From positions 1 to 39,299 of the forward strand of contig JBJDYV010000061.1 in the NCBI GenBank assembly GCA_051867655.1: a stretch of DNA of 39,299 nt. The letters run 5' to 3'. Position numbers and translations under genes: made by a program. Source of the stretch: JAJPXI01 sp051867655 (GTDB lineage: Bacteria; Bacillota; Clostridia; Oscillospirales; Oscillospiraceae). Every line of letters starts with the position of its first letter. Positions within the stretch are counted from its first letter, which is position 1. The notes under the pieces are model-generated. The model worked only from the letters and a program-made list of their open reading frames with translations, searched no databases and was not told the origin of the DNA. Positions 8,004 to 16,828 of this stretch are shown here, piece after piece.

Positions 8004-9287
8004 TTACTTCAGGCCGCGTGCGGACAGAACGCCGTCGGCGGTCAGGGTCAAAATCTTCTCCTGCAGGGAGGAAGCGGTGACATCGGCATTGTAGATGCAC
8101 AGCATCTCCTGGATGTCCTCGACGCTCATTTCCAGCGTGTCGGCGCTGCCATTCAGGCCGGCCAGCTTCAGATAGGTCTCAGCGTCGGTTGCCAGCCACA
8201 GGGGGGTGTCAAACACGGTGCCCGCGCCGTCGGTGCGCATGGCATCGGCATGGCCGGACAGGCCATTGTACAGCACGGCGAACATACCGCCTACCAGGGT
8301 ATCGCCGGGGTTAATAATGATGGAGTCAACGCTGGAGTTTCCGTGCACGTCCTTGGTGGTGACGGCGGCGGTGGCGGCGTCATCGATAGAGGTCACATAG
8401 CCCACCTTTACGTCCACGTTATATGCGCGCTCCACCTCGTCGATGGCCACGGCAAACTTGGTGGTTGCAAAATTACAGCCCAAAACGACGTCATACACGC
8501 CGGTCTGCAGCTCGGCGGACAGGCCGGACACATAGGTGTCGGCATTGGGATAACCGGGGTACAGCAAAATTCTCATGTCGGTACCGGTATCCACCTCGGT
8601 CATACCGCGGGAGGAGGCCAGGTTTTCGATGGTGTCGGAATAGGTCAGACCGTACTTCTGCTGCAGGGCCTCCAAAATAGCGTAGGTGCACTCATAATGC
8701 TGGGTATTGCCCAGGCCGGCGCCGGCGGAGATGATGACCACGTTATGGTCCTTTCCGTCGCTGGTGAACTGGTTGACCACCTCCTTGAAGGATTCCGCGA
8801 CACCGCTGACAGGAATACGCATATTGCCCAGGACGTAGGGCAGGTCGTTGTTTTCAGCAGGAGGAGAGTTGCTGATGATATACATGCCCAGCTCGTTGGC
8901 CTTGGCATTGATCTGCTCCACGGAGCTGTTCTGGAAGTTCATGATGGCCTGACAGCCGGCGGCGTAGGCGTTCTCGATGAAGGTCATGGCGACCTCGGCG
9001 CTGTCAACAGCCTCCGAGAACATGAATTCCACATTGAAAGCGGGCCCAATATACTTTTCCAGGTACTCCTGCTGGGCCAGAGCAGTGGCATTGATTTGGG
9101 TAAAGGCGACCGCGATCTTGTAGGGCTTCAGCTCGACCTCGTCGCTGCCCTGACCGGCGGTATTTCCGCTGTCGCTGGCAGGGGGATTGCTGGTCTTGTT
9201 TTCGTCCGTGCTTCCCTGACCGCCGGAACAAGCAGCCAGAGAGAACACCATGACCAGTGCTAGGAGAATGCTCAGAAGCTTTTTCAT
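8004..9287 (-). CDS. Sugar-binding lipoprotein of the CUT2 importer
   Basis: This is an extracellular substrate-binding protein tethered by lipid. The signal peptide ends in the lipobox LAAC with the lipidated cysteine at residue 20, followed by a Ser/Gly/Asn/Asp-rich linker to about residue 50. The remainder shows a periplasmic-binding-protein type 1 layout: KIAVAFTQINATALAQQEYL opens the first lobe and DVVLGCNFATTKFAVAI lies in the second. At 427 residues it is clearly longer than typical ribose-binding proteins of about 300-330. It sits between the two permease genes. The start has AAGGAGG 9 bases upstream, the strongest site in the operon, in line with the need for excess binding protein. 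Confidence 0.88.
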   Translation of the reverse strand: MKKLLSILLALVMVFSLAACSGGQGSTDENKTSNPPASDSGNTAGQGSDEVELKPYKIAVAFTQINATALAQQEYLEKYIGPAFNVEFMFSEAVDSAEVAMTFIENAYAAGCQAIMNFQNSSVEQINAKANELGMYIISNSPPAENNDLPYVLGNMRIPVSGVAESFKEVVNQFTSDGKDHNVVIISAGAGLGNTQHYECTYAILEALQQKYGLTYSDTIENLASSRGMTEVDTGTDMRILLYPGYPNADTYVSGLSAELQTGVYDVVLGCNFATTKFAVAIDEVERAYNVDVKVGYVTSIDDAATAAVTTKDVHGNSSVDSIIINPGDTLVGGMFAVLYNGLSGHADAMRTDGAGTVFDTPLWLATDAETYLKLAGLNGSADTLEMSVEDIQEMLCIYNADVTASSLQEKILTLTADGVLSARGLK

Positions 9288-9317
9288 CGTTTGTGTCCTC
9301 CTTGATAATAATTGAAA

Positions 9318-10277
9318 TTATCCTTCCCGGGCAGGGAGCAGTTGACTGCGCTTGCTGCCCGCAAGAACCAACAATAAGAAAATCACACCGCGCACACCCT
9401 GGATCAGGGTGGGGTTCACGCCCACCATCAGCAGGCCGTTGTTCAGCGCGGTGACGGTCACGGCGCCGATGACTGCGGCATAAGCCCGGGATTTGCTTCC
9501 GCCGGAGATGGGCATGCCGCCCAGCACGATGGCCAGCATGACGTCCATGTTCATGCTCGCGCAGGTGGTCACGCCGACGGAACCGGAGCGGATCATGGTC
9601 AGCAGCGCGCCCAGGCCAGCGCCCAGGCCGGCCACCAGGAAGGCGATCAGGACGTACTTGTTCCAAAAGATACCGGTCAGCCCGGCGCACTTTTGGTTGG
9701 AGCCCACCGCCTTCAGGCACCGGCCTACGCTGGTAAAGTGGAAGGCAATGATACACCCGAGAACGAATACGCCGAAAATAATGTAGGGGATGTGAAGGTT
9801 CTGCATGCTGCTGGTTAGTGAGTAGGGAAGGCTGACCGTGCCGCCGTCCAGCACCTCCTCCTGCAGGGCGGTCAACAGGACCATCATAACAATGGTGACG
9901 TGGATGACCGACACCCGCAGCACGGTGGACAGCAGGGCGCAGATGCCCATGATGGCGATGCCCATTGCCACGGCCACAATGACCATGACGGCCACGGATT
10001 CGGTCTTCTCAAAGGCCATGGCGCAGATGGCCGCGGTCAGGGCCGTGCAGGAACCCATGGCGATGTTGATGTTGCCCGTGGCGAAGATGTAGCTGGCGCC
10101 CGTGGCCACCACCGCCACGATCAGGGCCTGGTCGATGATCAGGTTGATATTGGTCCCGGTCACAAACCGCCCCTTTGTGGCAACGCCGAAAATCACAATG
10201 ATCAGGGCGAGACAAGCGATCGGCAAAACCGTCTGCAACCAGCGGTTTTCCTTCAATTTCATGACTGTCTGTTTCAT
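9318..10277 (-). CDS. CUT2-type sugar ABC transporter permease
   Basis: This permease of 319 residues has about nine membrane segments and is RbsC-like. The ATPase-contact loop is FTSVGRCLKAVGSNQKCAGL near residues 181-200. A second conserved stretch, IVLGGMPISGGSKSRAYAAVIG, follows at about residues 255-276. It starts 14 bases after the ATPase stop with a GGGGGGCGGG purine-rich site upstream. It differs from the other permease (6898-7917), so the channel is probably a heterodimer, which is less common than the RbsC homodimer. Confidence 0.9.
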   Translation of the reverse strand: MKQTVMKLKENRWLQTVLPIACLALIIVIFGVATKGRFVTGTNINLIIDQALIVAVVATGASYIFATGNINIAMGSCTALTAAICAMAFEKTESVAVMVIVAVAMGIAIMGICALLSTVLRVSVIHVTIVMMVLLTALQEEVLDGGTVSLPYSLTSSMQNLHIPYIIFGVFVLGCIIAFHFTSVGRCLKAVGSNQKCAGLTGIFWNKYVLIAFLVAGLGAGLGALLTMIRSGSVGVTTCASMNMDVMLAIVLGGMPISGGSKSRAYAAVIGAVTVTALNNGLLMVGVNPTLIQGVRGVIFLLLVLAGSKRSQLLPAREG

Positions 10278-10290
10278 CTTCCCGCCCCCC

Positions 10291-11787
10291 TTACAGCATA
10301 TAGTTGATCAGCTGGCTTTCGGTCGGCTGATCGGTCCGGAGAGCTTCGTGGGCGATCTGGCCGTCCCGCATGATCAGGATGCGGTCGCTCATGCCGATCA
10401 GCTCTGGGAGCTCCTCGCTGATCAGGATGATGGATTTGCCGGCCTTCTTCATTTCGTAGATCAGCTTGTAGATGGCCGCTTTCACGCCCACGTCCACGCC
10501 GCGGGTGGGACAGTCCAGGATCAGGATCTCCGCGTCGGCGGCAAGCCATTTGCCCATGGCCACCTTCTGCTTGTTGCCGCCGGACAGGGTGTCCACCGCG
10601 TGGTAGCGGGAGGCGCATTTGATGGACAGGTCCTCGATCTGCTTATCCACATACTTTTTCTCTTTCCGGCCGGAAATGAACGGGCCGAACAGGCGGTTGA
10701 CCTTATAGCCGGTGCTTTTGATGTTGTCCAGGATCGGCGCGGCCAGCCAGAGTGATTCGGTATCGCGGTCCTTGGACAGATAGCCCACCCGGTTGTTGAT
10801 AGCCACGCGGGTATTTTTGATGGCGGTGCTGCCCACATAGACCTTGCCGTCCACGATCTCCTCGGCGCCGAACAGGGCCTTGCCCAGGCGGTGCATGCCG
10901 CACTCACTCAGGCCGCCGATGCCCAGGATCTCGCCTTTGTGCAACTCCAGAGACAGGCAGAGCAGATCCTGCATGGTGGTAATGCAGTCGGCCCGCAGGA
11001 CCACTTCCTCCCCGTAGCCGTCCATGTCCACGCGGTAGTAGTTGTCCTTTAGCTCGCGACCCACCATCATCTGCTTGATGAGATTGCCCTCAAACTGGTC
11101 ATGCTCCAGCGTTCCCACAATGGAGCCGTCCCGCAGGACCGTCAGGGTGTCGCACTGCTCCATCAGTTCGTCCAGGTCGTGGGAGATGAACAGCACGGCG
11201 CTGCCTTCCGCCGTCAGCTTCTTCATCAGTTCGTAGACCAGGGTGCGGCCCCGCTGGGACAGAGCGGTAGTGGTCTCGTCCACGATGAACAGCTTGGGCT
11301 TCCAGTACATGGCCTTGGCGACCTCGATCAGCTTGCGGCTCTGGATGTCCAGGGAGTAGGTGGGCATACTGCCCCGCAGTTCGGTGATGCCCAGTTGCTC
11401 AAACAGTTCGTCGGCCGCCTGATTCATTTTACTGTGATTCACAAAGGGTCCATTCGAAAACAGTTTTTCATGCCCCAAAAACAAGTTTTCCGCCACGGAA
11501 ATGTTTGGGATGGTGCCGGCCTCCTGCACGATCATGGTGATACCCGCCTGCTCGGCCTGCAGCATGGTGGTCGGCGCCCAAGGCTCCCCTTCATAGACCA
11601 TGGTGCCGCTGGTGGCCGGCTGCATCCCCGCGATAATGGACGACACGGTGGACTTGCCGCTGCCGTTCTCGCCAATCAGGCCCCGGATCTCACCTTTGCG
11701 CACATCGAAGGAGATGTGGTTCAGCGCGACGGTCACGCCAAAATTTTTGTACATGTCCTGCACCTGCAGCAGTACATTGTCCGGCAT
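10291..11787 (-). CDS. Double-domain sugar ABC transporter ATPase (RbsA/MglA type)
   Basis: This 498-residue protein has two fused nucleotide-binding domains that power the CUT2 importer. Domain 1 has a canonical Walker A GENGSGKST (39-47) and Walker B ending D170-E171. Domain 2 has a canonical signature LSGGNKQK (401-408). The opposite site is degenerate: the domain-2 Walker A region reads GIGGLSECGMHRLG (289-302) without the lysine. The domain-2 Walker B reads LILDCPTRG with cysteine 426 in place of the catalytic glutamate. The domain-1 signature region reads YSLDIQ (144-149). Only one of the two ATP sites looks competent. It is the first gene of the importer-sulfatase-GH43 operon, with GGGGG before the ATG. 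Confidence 0.93.
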   Translation of the reverse strand: MPDNVLLQVQDMYKNFGVTVALNHISFDVRKGEIRGLIGENGSGKSTVSSIIAGMQPATSGTMVYEGEPWAPTTMLQAEQAGITMIVQEAGTIPNISVAENLFLGHEKLFSNGPFVNHSKMNQAADELFEQLGITELRGSMPTYSLDIQSRKLIEVAKAMYWKPKLFIVDETTTALSQRGRTLVYELMKKLTAEGSAVLFISHDLDELMEQCDTLTVLRDGSIVGTLEHDQFEGNLIKQMMVGRELKDNYYRVDMDGYGEEVVLRADCITTMQDLLCLSLELHKGEILGIGGLSECGMHRLGKALFGAEEIVDGKVYVGSTAIKNTRVAINNRVGYLSKDRDTESLWLAAPILDNIKSTGYKVNRLFGPFISGRKEKKYVDKQIEDLSIKCASRYHAVDTLSGGNKQKVAMGKWLAADAEILILDCPTRGVDVGVKAAIYKLIYEMKKAGKSIILISEELPELIGMSDRILIMRDGQIAHEALRTDQPTESQLINYML

Positions 11788-11816
11788 GAGACGTCCCCCT
11801 TTCTATACCCTCATTT

Positions 11817-11863
11817 TGCACAAGCCGGTGTGCATAATCCGATTTCAATGTATCCACATTATA
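11817..11863 (-). promoter_or_regulatory. Promoter -10 and candidate operator of the importer/sulfatase operon
   Basis: A consensus TATAAT (11858-11863, read on the minus strand) is preceded by TTTTG but has no good -35 box at 17 bases, as expected for an activator-dependent promoter. Just downstream is a TGCACA-N6-TGTGCA palindrome (11817-11834) that could bind a regulator. No protein can be assigned to it. Confidence 0.5.
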
Positions 11864-11899
11864 CAAAAGCCCGGCCTCACTCTCTATAAATTCGCCGTG

Positions 11900-11985
11900 T
11901 TCTTTTTTGCAAAAATCGATTTTTCCATTTTATTTTTATGAAAAAAAGATTTCGCATTTTCCAAAATATCAAAAAACAGACTTTG
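11900..11985 (-). promoter_or_regulatory. Upstream motifs shared with the rhaD' leader
   Basis: Read on the minus strand, CAAAGTCTG followed by a T run lies at 11977-11985 and downstream, and ATCGATTTTTGCAAAAAAG lies at 11902-11920, about 40 bases before the -10 box. Close relatives of both occur in the same order at 16914-16956 before the rhaD remnant. The position suits an activator site, possibly for the AraC-type response regulator encoded next door. That link is inference. Confidence 0.4.
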
Positions 11986-12002
11986 TCTCGAGGCAAAGCA
12001 CA

Positions 12003-12050
12003 CAAAAAAGCAGACAGTTGGAGCGTTGACCCCCGCTCCAGCTGTCTGCT
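12003..12050 (-). terminator. Intrinsic terminator of the kinase/regulator/binding-protein operon
   Basis: A 17-bp stem with one G-T wobble (12009-12025 with 12034-12050) is followed on the minus strand by CTTTTTTGTG. It begins 12 bases after the stop codon of the gene at 12063-13490 and separates this operon from the importer promoter. Confidence 0.88.
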
Positions 12051-12062
12051 CAAACCCCTATC

Positions 12063-13490
12063 TCAGTTTTCAGCGAGCCAAGCCATCCATTGATGCTCCA
12101 GTTCTGCCCGCACGGTTTCCATATTTGCCTCGTTCAGCTCGTCTTCCATCATGGCGATCCCTTCCTGCTCGTCGATCATGCCCGCGCACAGCGCCCCGAA
12201 ATACTTTTCCAGGATCTCTCCGCACTGATAGATCTCATTGGCAACCGTACTGTTGTCGAAGAAGAAGGCGGCCCGTTCTTCCGCCGTGCCGCCGTACCAG
12301 GCGGGGTCCTCCTCCGTGACCGGGGCCGGGACGCGGTCACGCAGGGGCCAGCACCAGCTGACGTACTGTTCCTCTCCGTCCACTGGGACCGCAGAGCCGG
12401 TTCCTGCCCGAGTGTAGTCCACGTTTTCCTCCCCGTAGACGCACATGCGCAGTACGTCCGGGTCGGTATAGATCAGGCTCAGCACCTGCAGGCTCAGGTT
12501 CACATCCTCCGCATAGGCGTAGACCACAAAGGACATGTCCGCGCAGCTGTCCGGGTAAAACTCCTCCTCCAGGATCACACATTCCACCGGCATTCCGGCG
12601 GCGTATTCCAGCTCCCGGGCCGTGTAGCGCCCCACCTGCGCGAAGGAGCCGAAGGCCAGGCCGCTGGCCATCCATGTGCCGCGCCCCTCCTTGTGAAAAG
12701 GCGCGTTGTCCAGGATGAGTCCTTCCTCATTCCACCGGCGTATGAGCGCACACCGCTGGGAAAATTCAGGTAGTGCGCTGACGCTGACCGCGCCGCTTTC
12801 CGTCACCAGACAGCCCGCACCGCTGACCAGCAGGTCGTCGGACGCGAACGTCTCCATTTCCCCGTAATTCGACACCACCGGAACCAGATTCGGATAGGCC
12901 TCCCGGACCCGCAGCAGGACTTCATGCAGCTGCTCCAGCGTGGTAACGGACTCCACATCAATGTTCAGTTCTTCGCAGATATCCTTGCGCATGACAAAGC
13001 CCCAGCGGGAGACGTCGTCATTTCCGAAGGGGATGCCGTAGGTATAACCCTCCGCCTGCACGAGTTCCCAGGCCCGCTCGTCCGGCACCGTCTGGCGGAA
13101 CTGCGGGTATTGCTCCAGGTATCGATCCAAGCGGTAGATGTAGTTGCCGTCCAGCAGCTTGTTCATGGTGGTCCTGTCACGGCACACGAAAATATCCGCC
13201 AGCTCGCTTTCCAGCAGCAGGTCGTCGATCCGGTCGTCATACTCCGACTGCCCGATCATTTTTAGCTCCACTTTGCAGCCCAGACGCTCCAGCGTGATGG
13301 CGCTGAGCGTCTCGGACACCCGCTCCAGCGCCTCCTCCGGCGCGTCGCCGATGGTCAGAATGCGCACCGTCTCCGGCTCCCGCACCGTCTCCCCGCCGGC
13401 CGGTTCCCGGCGCAGCGCCAGGAAAACGCACACCAGGATCAGCACTGCGGCGGCGGCCGCGAGCAGAAGCGCCTTTTTCTTATTTTTCAT
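12063..13490 (-). CDS. Membrane-anchored extracellular solute-binding protein
   Basis: This 475-residue protein resembles family 1 sugar-binding proteins of ABC importers (EPETVRILTIGDAPEEALER at the start of the mature domain; EGYTYGIPFGNDDVSRWGFV in the lobe that usually contacts sugar). Residues 8-26 form one hydrophobic segment. There is no true lipobox, so it appears to be held by an uncleaved N-terminal anchor. No permease or ATPase is encoded in its operon. It overlaps the end of the response regulator gene by 11 bases and is the third gene after the sensor kinase. This context suggests a ligand-presenting partner for the kinase rather than a transporter component. Orphan importer binding protein remains the alternative. 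Confidence 0.8.
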   Translation of the reverse strand: MKNKKKALLLAAAAAVLILVCVFLALRREPAGGETVREPETVRILTIGDAPEEALERVSETLSAITLERLGCKVELKMIGQSEYDDRIDDLLLESELADIFVCRDRTTMNKLLDGNYIYRLDRYLEQYPQFRQTVPDERAWELVQAEGYTYGIPFGNDDVSRWGFVMRKDICEELNIDVESVTTLEQLHEVLLRVREAYPNLVPVVSNYGEMETFASDDLLVSGAGCLVTESGAVSVSALPEFSQRCALIRRWNEEGLILDNAPFHKEGRGTWMASGLAFGSFAQVGRYTARELEYAAGMPVECVILEEEFYPDSCADMSFVVYAYAEDVNLSLQVLSLIYTDPDVLRMCVYGEENVDYTRAGTGSAVPVDGEEQYVSWCWPLRDRVPAPVTEEDPAWYGGTAEERAAFFFDNSTVANEIYQCGEILEKYFGALCAGMIDEQEGIAMMEDELNEANMETVRAELEHQWMAWLAEN

Positions 13491-15090
13491 GCTTCATCCC
13501 CGCTCCCCGGCCGCTTTCCCCCCGCTGGTAGGCGTTCCTGCTCTCCAGCGGACTCTGCCCGGTCACCTTTTTGTAGGCATAGGAGAAGTGGGAAAAATTG
13601 TCGTACCCCACTTTGGCCGCAATGATGCTGACCGGCAGGCGTGTCACCTGCAGCATCTTCCGCGCCTCGCCCATCTTATACTCGATGACAAATTCCTTCA
13701 GGGTCTTCCCCGTCTGCTTTTTAAAGATCCGGTTCAGATAATCCGGGTTCAGATAGACGTGGTGGGCCAGGTCCCGCCGGTGGATCTCCTGGTCCAGGTT
13801 TTCATCGATGTAGCGGATGACCTCCTCCACCACATCCTGCTCATGCCGCTGCTCCTTCTGCGCGAACCGCTGCTCCACCAGACGCGCCAGGGCAATCAGG
13901 TCCTCCCCGGAGCGTGCGGCGTTCCGGTACAGGTCATAGCTTTCCGTGTCCACCAGCGTTTCCCGCCAGAAGGCGTCCTCATCCCCGACCGCATTCCGAA
14001 TCGTCCCGAGCAGCCGCTCATAAAGCTGGGCGGCACATTCCCGCTCCGGGAGGCCCTGCCCGCGCAGGCGGTTCAGCTCCTGTTCCATGTTTGAAACAAA
14101 GTCGCTGCCGATGCCGCGGGCGTTCTCCTCTTCCTCCCGCGCCTTCTCTCCGGTGGACGGCTCCGGCCGCGCCGGCTCGCCCTCCGCCATTTGGAGCACG
14201 CCCGTGCGCAGACGGGTATTGCTCTCCCGGTTGCGCAGCAGCATCTGCCACGTCTGGGAGAGCTCGGAAAGGTACACCGGGCCGGCGGGATAGAGGGATA
14301 CGGCGCAGCCCAGCTGCTGCTGGCAGGTATTGTACAGAAAGCTGAGCCGGCGCACCACCGTCTCCCGGTCCAGCTGCATGGTCGTATCCCACAACAAAAA
14401 CGCAAAGCCGTCGTCCTCGATCCTGATCACCACAAACTCCCGGCCTGTCTGGGAAAAGACCTCGCTGACGGCGTTGTCCATCATAATGGTCAGCAGATCG
14501 CCCGACCAGGTCTCAAAGGACAGCCAGCGCTGGATCTGAAGATAGACCAGAAAGACCTCCTGGTTTTTCTCCGGAAGCTTCTGCAGTTGGATGTACGGCC
14601 GCAGCTCCTCCAGGCTCCCCCCGTCCAGATAGCGGCGCAGGGCCGCCGCGGTCTCCTGCTTGTTTTTCCAACTGGTCACCTGGCCGTATTTCTGCATGAA
14701 TTCCTGGTTTTTCTCGTTGCGCAGGCTGGCGACCGCGCGCTCCACCGCTCCCTTGATCTCGGTGTAGGACGCCGGCTGCACCACATAATCGAAGGCCCCC
14801 AGTCCCACCGACTTCTGCGCGTAGGTGAATTCCGTGTGGGCGGTCAGGAAAATACATTTGGTCTGCATGTCATGCTCCCGCATCCAGCGCACCAGGCTCA
14901 GCCCGTCCTCCACCGGCATCTCGATGTCGCAGAGCATCACATCGATCTTCTGCTCCACCAGGATCTGGCGCGCCTCGGCGGCGCTGTACGCACCCAGCGC
15001 CCGGTCGATGCCGACGGAACTCCAGTCCACCAGATTCAGCAGGCCGTCCACCACGGTCTTCTGGTCATCCACGATCAATAGCTTCAGCAC
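13480..15090 (-). CDS. AraC-type response regulator (YesN family)
   Basis: This cytoplasmic transcription regulator has 536 residues. The N-terminal receiver domain has the acidic pair D8-D9, phospho-acceptor D55 (LCDIEMP) and T83. The usually invariant lysine is glutamine Q105 (DYVVQPA). A long middle region of unassigned fold (about 120-430) follows, and the C-terminus carries two AraC helix-turn-helix motifs (HRRDLAHHVYLNPDYLNRIF and VSIIAAKVGYDNFSHFSYAY). The GTG start at 15090 is chosen because GGGGGAG lies just upstream and the product begins MLKLLIVDD. It overlaps the kinase gene by 26 bases. The likely targets are the importer-sulfatase operon and formerly rhaD, by inference from position and shared upstream motifs. 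Confidence 0.9.
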   Translation of the reverse strand: MLKLLIVDDQKTVVDGLLNLVDWSSVGIDRALGAYSAAEARQILVEQKIDVMLCDIEMPVEDGLSLVRWMREHDMQTKCIFLTAHTEFTYAQKSVGLGAFDYVVQPASYTEIKGAVERAVASLRNEKNQEFMQKYGQVTSWKNKQETAAALRRYLDGGSLEELRPYIQLQKLPEKNQEVFLVYLQIQRWLSFETWSGDLLTIMMDNAVSEVFSQTGREFVVIRIEDDGFAFLLWDTTMQLDRETVVRRLSFLYNTCQQQLGCAVSLYPAGPVYLSELSQTWQMLLRNRESNTRLRTGVLQMAEGEPARPEPSTGEKAREEEENARGIGSDFVSNMEQELNRLRGQGLPERECAAQLYERLLGTIRNAVGDEDAFWRETLVDTESYDLYRNAARSGEDLIALARLVEQRFAQKEQRHEQDVVEEVIRYIDENLDQEIHRRDLAHHVYLNPDYLNRIFKKQTGKTLKEFVIEYKMGEARKMLQVTRLPVSIIAAKVGYDNFSHFSYAYKKVTGQSPLESRNAYQRGESGRGAGMKHEK

Positions 15091-16798
15091 CGTGCTCCCC
15101 CTTTTCTGTCTCCCCGCCGATCGGCAGATAGAGCTCCACAGTGGCACCATCCCGGTTCAGAAACGCCACCGAGAACGCGTCGCCGTAGAGGATGCGGAAC
15201 CGCCGGACCACATTCTGCAGTCCCACATGGGTGGTCGTCTGCCGCAGCCAGTCGTCGCCGTTGAGCCATTCCAGCTGCTCCTGAGTGAACCCGGTGCCGT
15301 TGTCCTGCACAGTCAGGTACAGCATGGGACCGTCCTCGGTCTGGATCTGCTTGGCCCGGATGCGGATCTGCAGTTCCTTGTTCGGCGTCAGATTGATGCG
15401 CACACTGTTCTCCACCAGGGACAGTAGGCTGATAGGCGGAATGGGCAGATCCAGCAGGAGCGCTTCCACATCCAGCACCAGATGCGGCTCCACATTACTC
15501 ATGATCCCGCACAGCTTGACATAGTTCTCGCAGAAGCTCAGCTCCTCCCGCATGGGAACGGTGTCGTTGCGCACCTGCAGCGCGTAGCGCAGGTGCTTGG
15601 ACACCAGCAGCACGCAGGTCTTAATGTCCGCGTATTTCTCCTGCTGGGCCAGCGCGTAGACCACCTTCAGGCAGTTCAGGTAAAAATGGGGCCGGATCTG
15701 CGCCTGCAAAAAGGAGAGCTCGGCCCTCTGGGTCTCCAGTTCCTTCTCGTACTGCTCGATCTTCAGATTGCGGATCTGCCCCAGCATCTGGTTAAAGGTG
15801 CGGTTGACCTCCCGGAACTCCTCGCAGGTCCGGGTCTCATCGGAGAGCATCTCCGTGTTTCCGTCCCGGATCTTCCGCATGGTGTTGACCAGGTTATCCA
15901 ACGGGAGGAAGAAGTCCCGCTTCAGCTGCAGATAGAACACCACGATGGCGATCAGCACGGCGATGGCGATCAGAATCACCAGGGACAGGGAGAGCCCCAT
16001 GCTGCCGATGATCCCGCTGTACGGGAAAAGATAGGACAGCTCGATGCCGCACAGCTCCTCGCCCAGCAGCATGTACTTCCGTCCGCCGATCCGCACCGTG
16101 GATTCCGACCAGCCCCCCGGCACCGCTTCCTCCGGGAACGTGGTCAGCAGCGTCTCCTCGTCCCGGAAGACCAGAAGGCAGTCGTCCTCCATCTGCAGCG
16201 CCAGCCGGTCCGCCAGAGAAGACAGGTCAAACAGGCCCGCGCAGTACATCCCCTGATAATAGACGGCGCGGCACAGGAACCACCGGTCCGCGATCTCCAC
16301 CGTGAACCACTGCCGGTGCTGGCTGTTGCCCTCCAGAAAATAGCGCAGGAACCGCTTGCGCACGGCCTCCTGCAGCCGCACCCGCTCGGTCAGCTCCAGA
16401 TCTTCCAGCCCGTTGTCCCGGGCGGCGTAAAATTCATTCTTTTCGCTGTAAAGCACCAGAAAGGACAGGTCGCTCTTGGTCTGGAACAGGTTTTCGCTGG
16501 CTTCCAGCACCTCATAGGCGTTTGCGTAAAGCTGCGTTTCGCTGTGCCGGTCCGCCATGGAGCGGAACACCCGGTTTTTCAGCGCCAGGTCATACAGGTA
16601 TTCCTCCACCTCCCGCGTCTCCATCTCCAGCTGAGACACGAGCAGCTGAAGATTCGTTCCCTCGCTGGTCTCCAGCTGCTCATACGTCTTCCCCACCTGG
16701 AGGATCGCATTGGCGCTGAGCAGCAGGACCAGCGGGAGCAGAAGGGCAAATACCCAGACTAAAACGCGATATTTGATTGAAAAATTTTTCTTTTTCAA
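15065..16798 (-). CDS. Sensor histidine kinase (YesM/LytS type)
   Basis: This is a membrane kinase of 577 residues. A membrane segment at about 12-30, an extracellular sensor domain of about 235 residues and a second membrane segment at 265-290 are followed by a HAMP-like linker. The His_kinase domain has its phospho-histidine H371 in AQIRPHFYLNCLK and an HATPase domain with LLSLVENSVRINL (N box) and DNGTGF (G box). The TTG start at 16798 is preferred: it has GGGGA upstream and leaves a normal leader after the promoter at 16829-16857. The in-frame ATG at 16819 would be almost leaderless and has no ribosome binding site. It is the first gene of the regulatory operon and should phosphorylate the adjacent YesN-type regulator. 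Confidence 0.9.
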   Translation of the reverse strand: MKKKNFSIKYRVLVWVFALLLPLVLLLSANAILQVGKTYEQLETSEGTNLQLLVSQLEMETREVEEYLYDLALKNRVFRSMADRHSETQLYANAYEVLEASENLFQTKSDLSFLVLYSEKNEFYAARDNGLEDLELTERVRLQEAVRKRFLRYFLEGNSQHRQWFTVEIADRWFLCRAVYYQGMYCAGLFDLSSLADRLALQMEDDCLLVFRDEETLLTTFPEEAVPGGWSESTVRIGGRKYMLLGEELCGIELSYLFPYSGIIGSMGLSLSLVILIAIAVLIAIVVFYLQLKRDFFLPLDNLVNTMRKIRDGNTEMLSDETRTCEEFREVNRTFNQMLGQIRNLKIEQYEKELETQRAELSFLQAQIRPHFYLNCLKVVYALAQQEKYADIKTCVLLVSKHLRYALQVRNDTVPMREELSFCENYVKLCGIMSNVEPHLVLDVEALLLDLPIPPISLLSLVENSVRINLTPNKELQIRIRAKQIQTEDGPMLYLTVQDNGTGFTQEQLEWLNGDDWLRQTTTHVGLQNVVRRFRILYGDAFSVAFLNRDGATVELYLPIGGETEKGEHGAEAIDRG

Positions 16799-16828
16799 TG
16801 CAACATCCCCAAAGCTCATTTCACAACA

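Noticed and set aside
11981..11998. Near-palindrome CTTTGTCTCGAGGCAAAG considered as a catabolite (cre) site
   Set aside because: It does not match the cre consensus; it remains an unexplained short inverted repeat next to the terminator.
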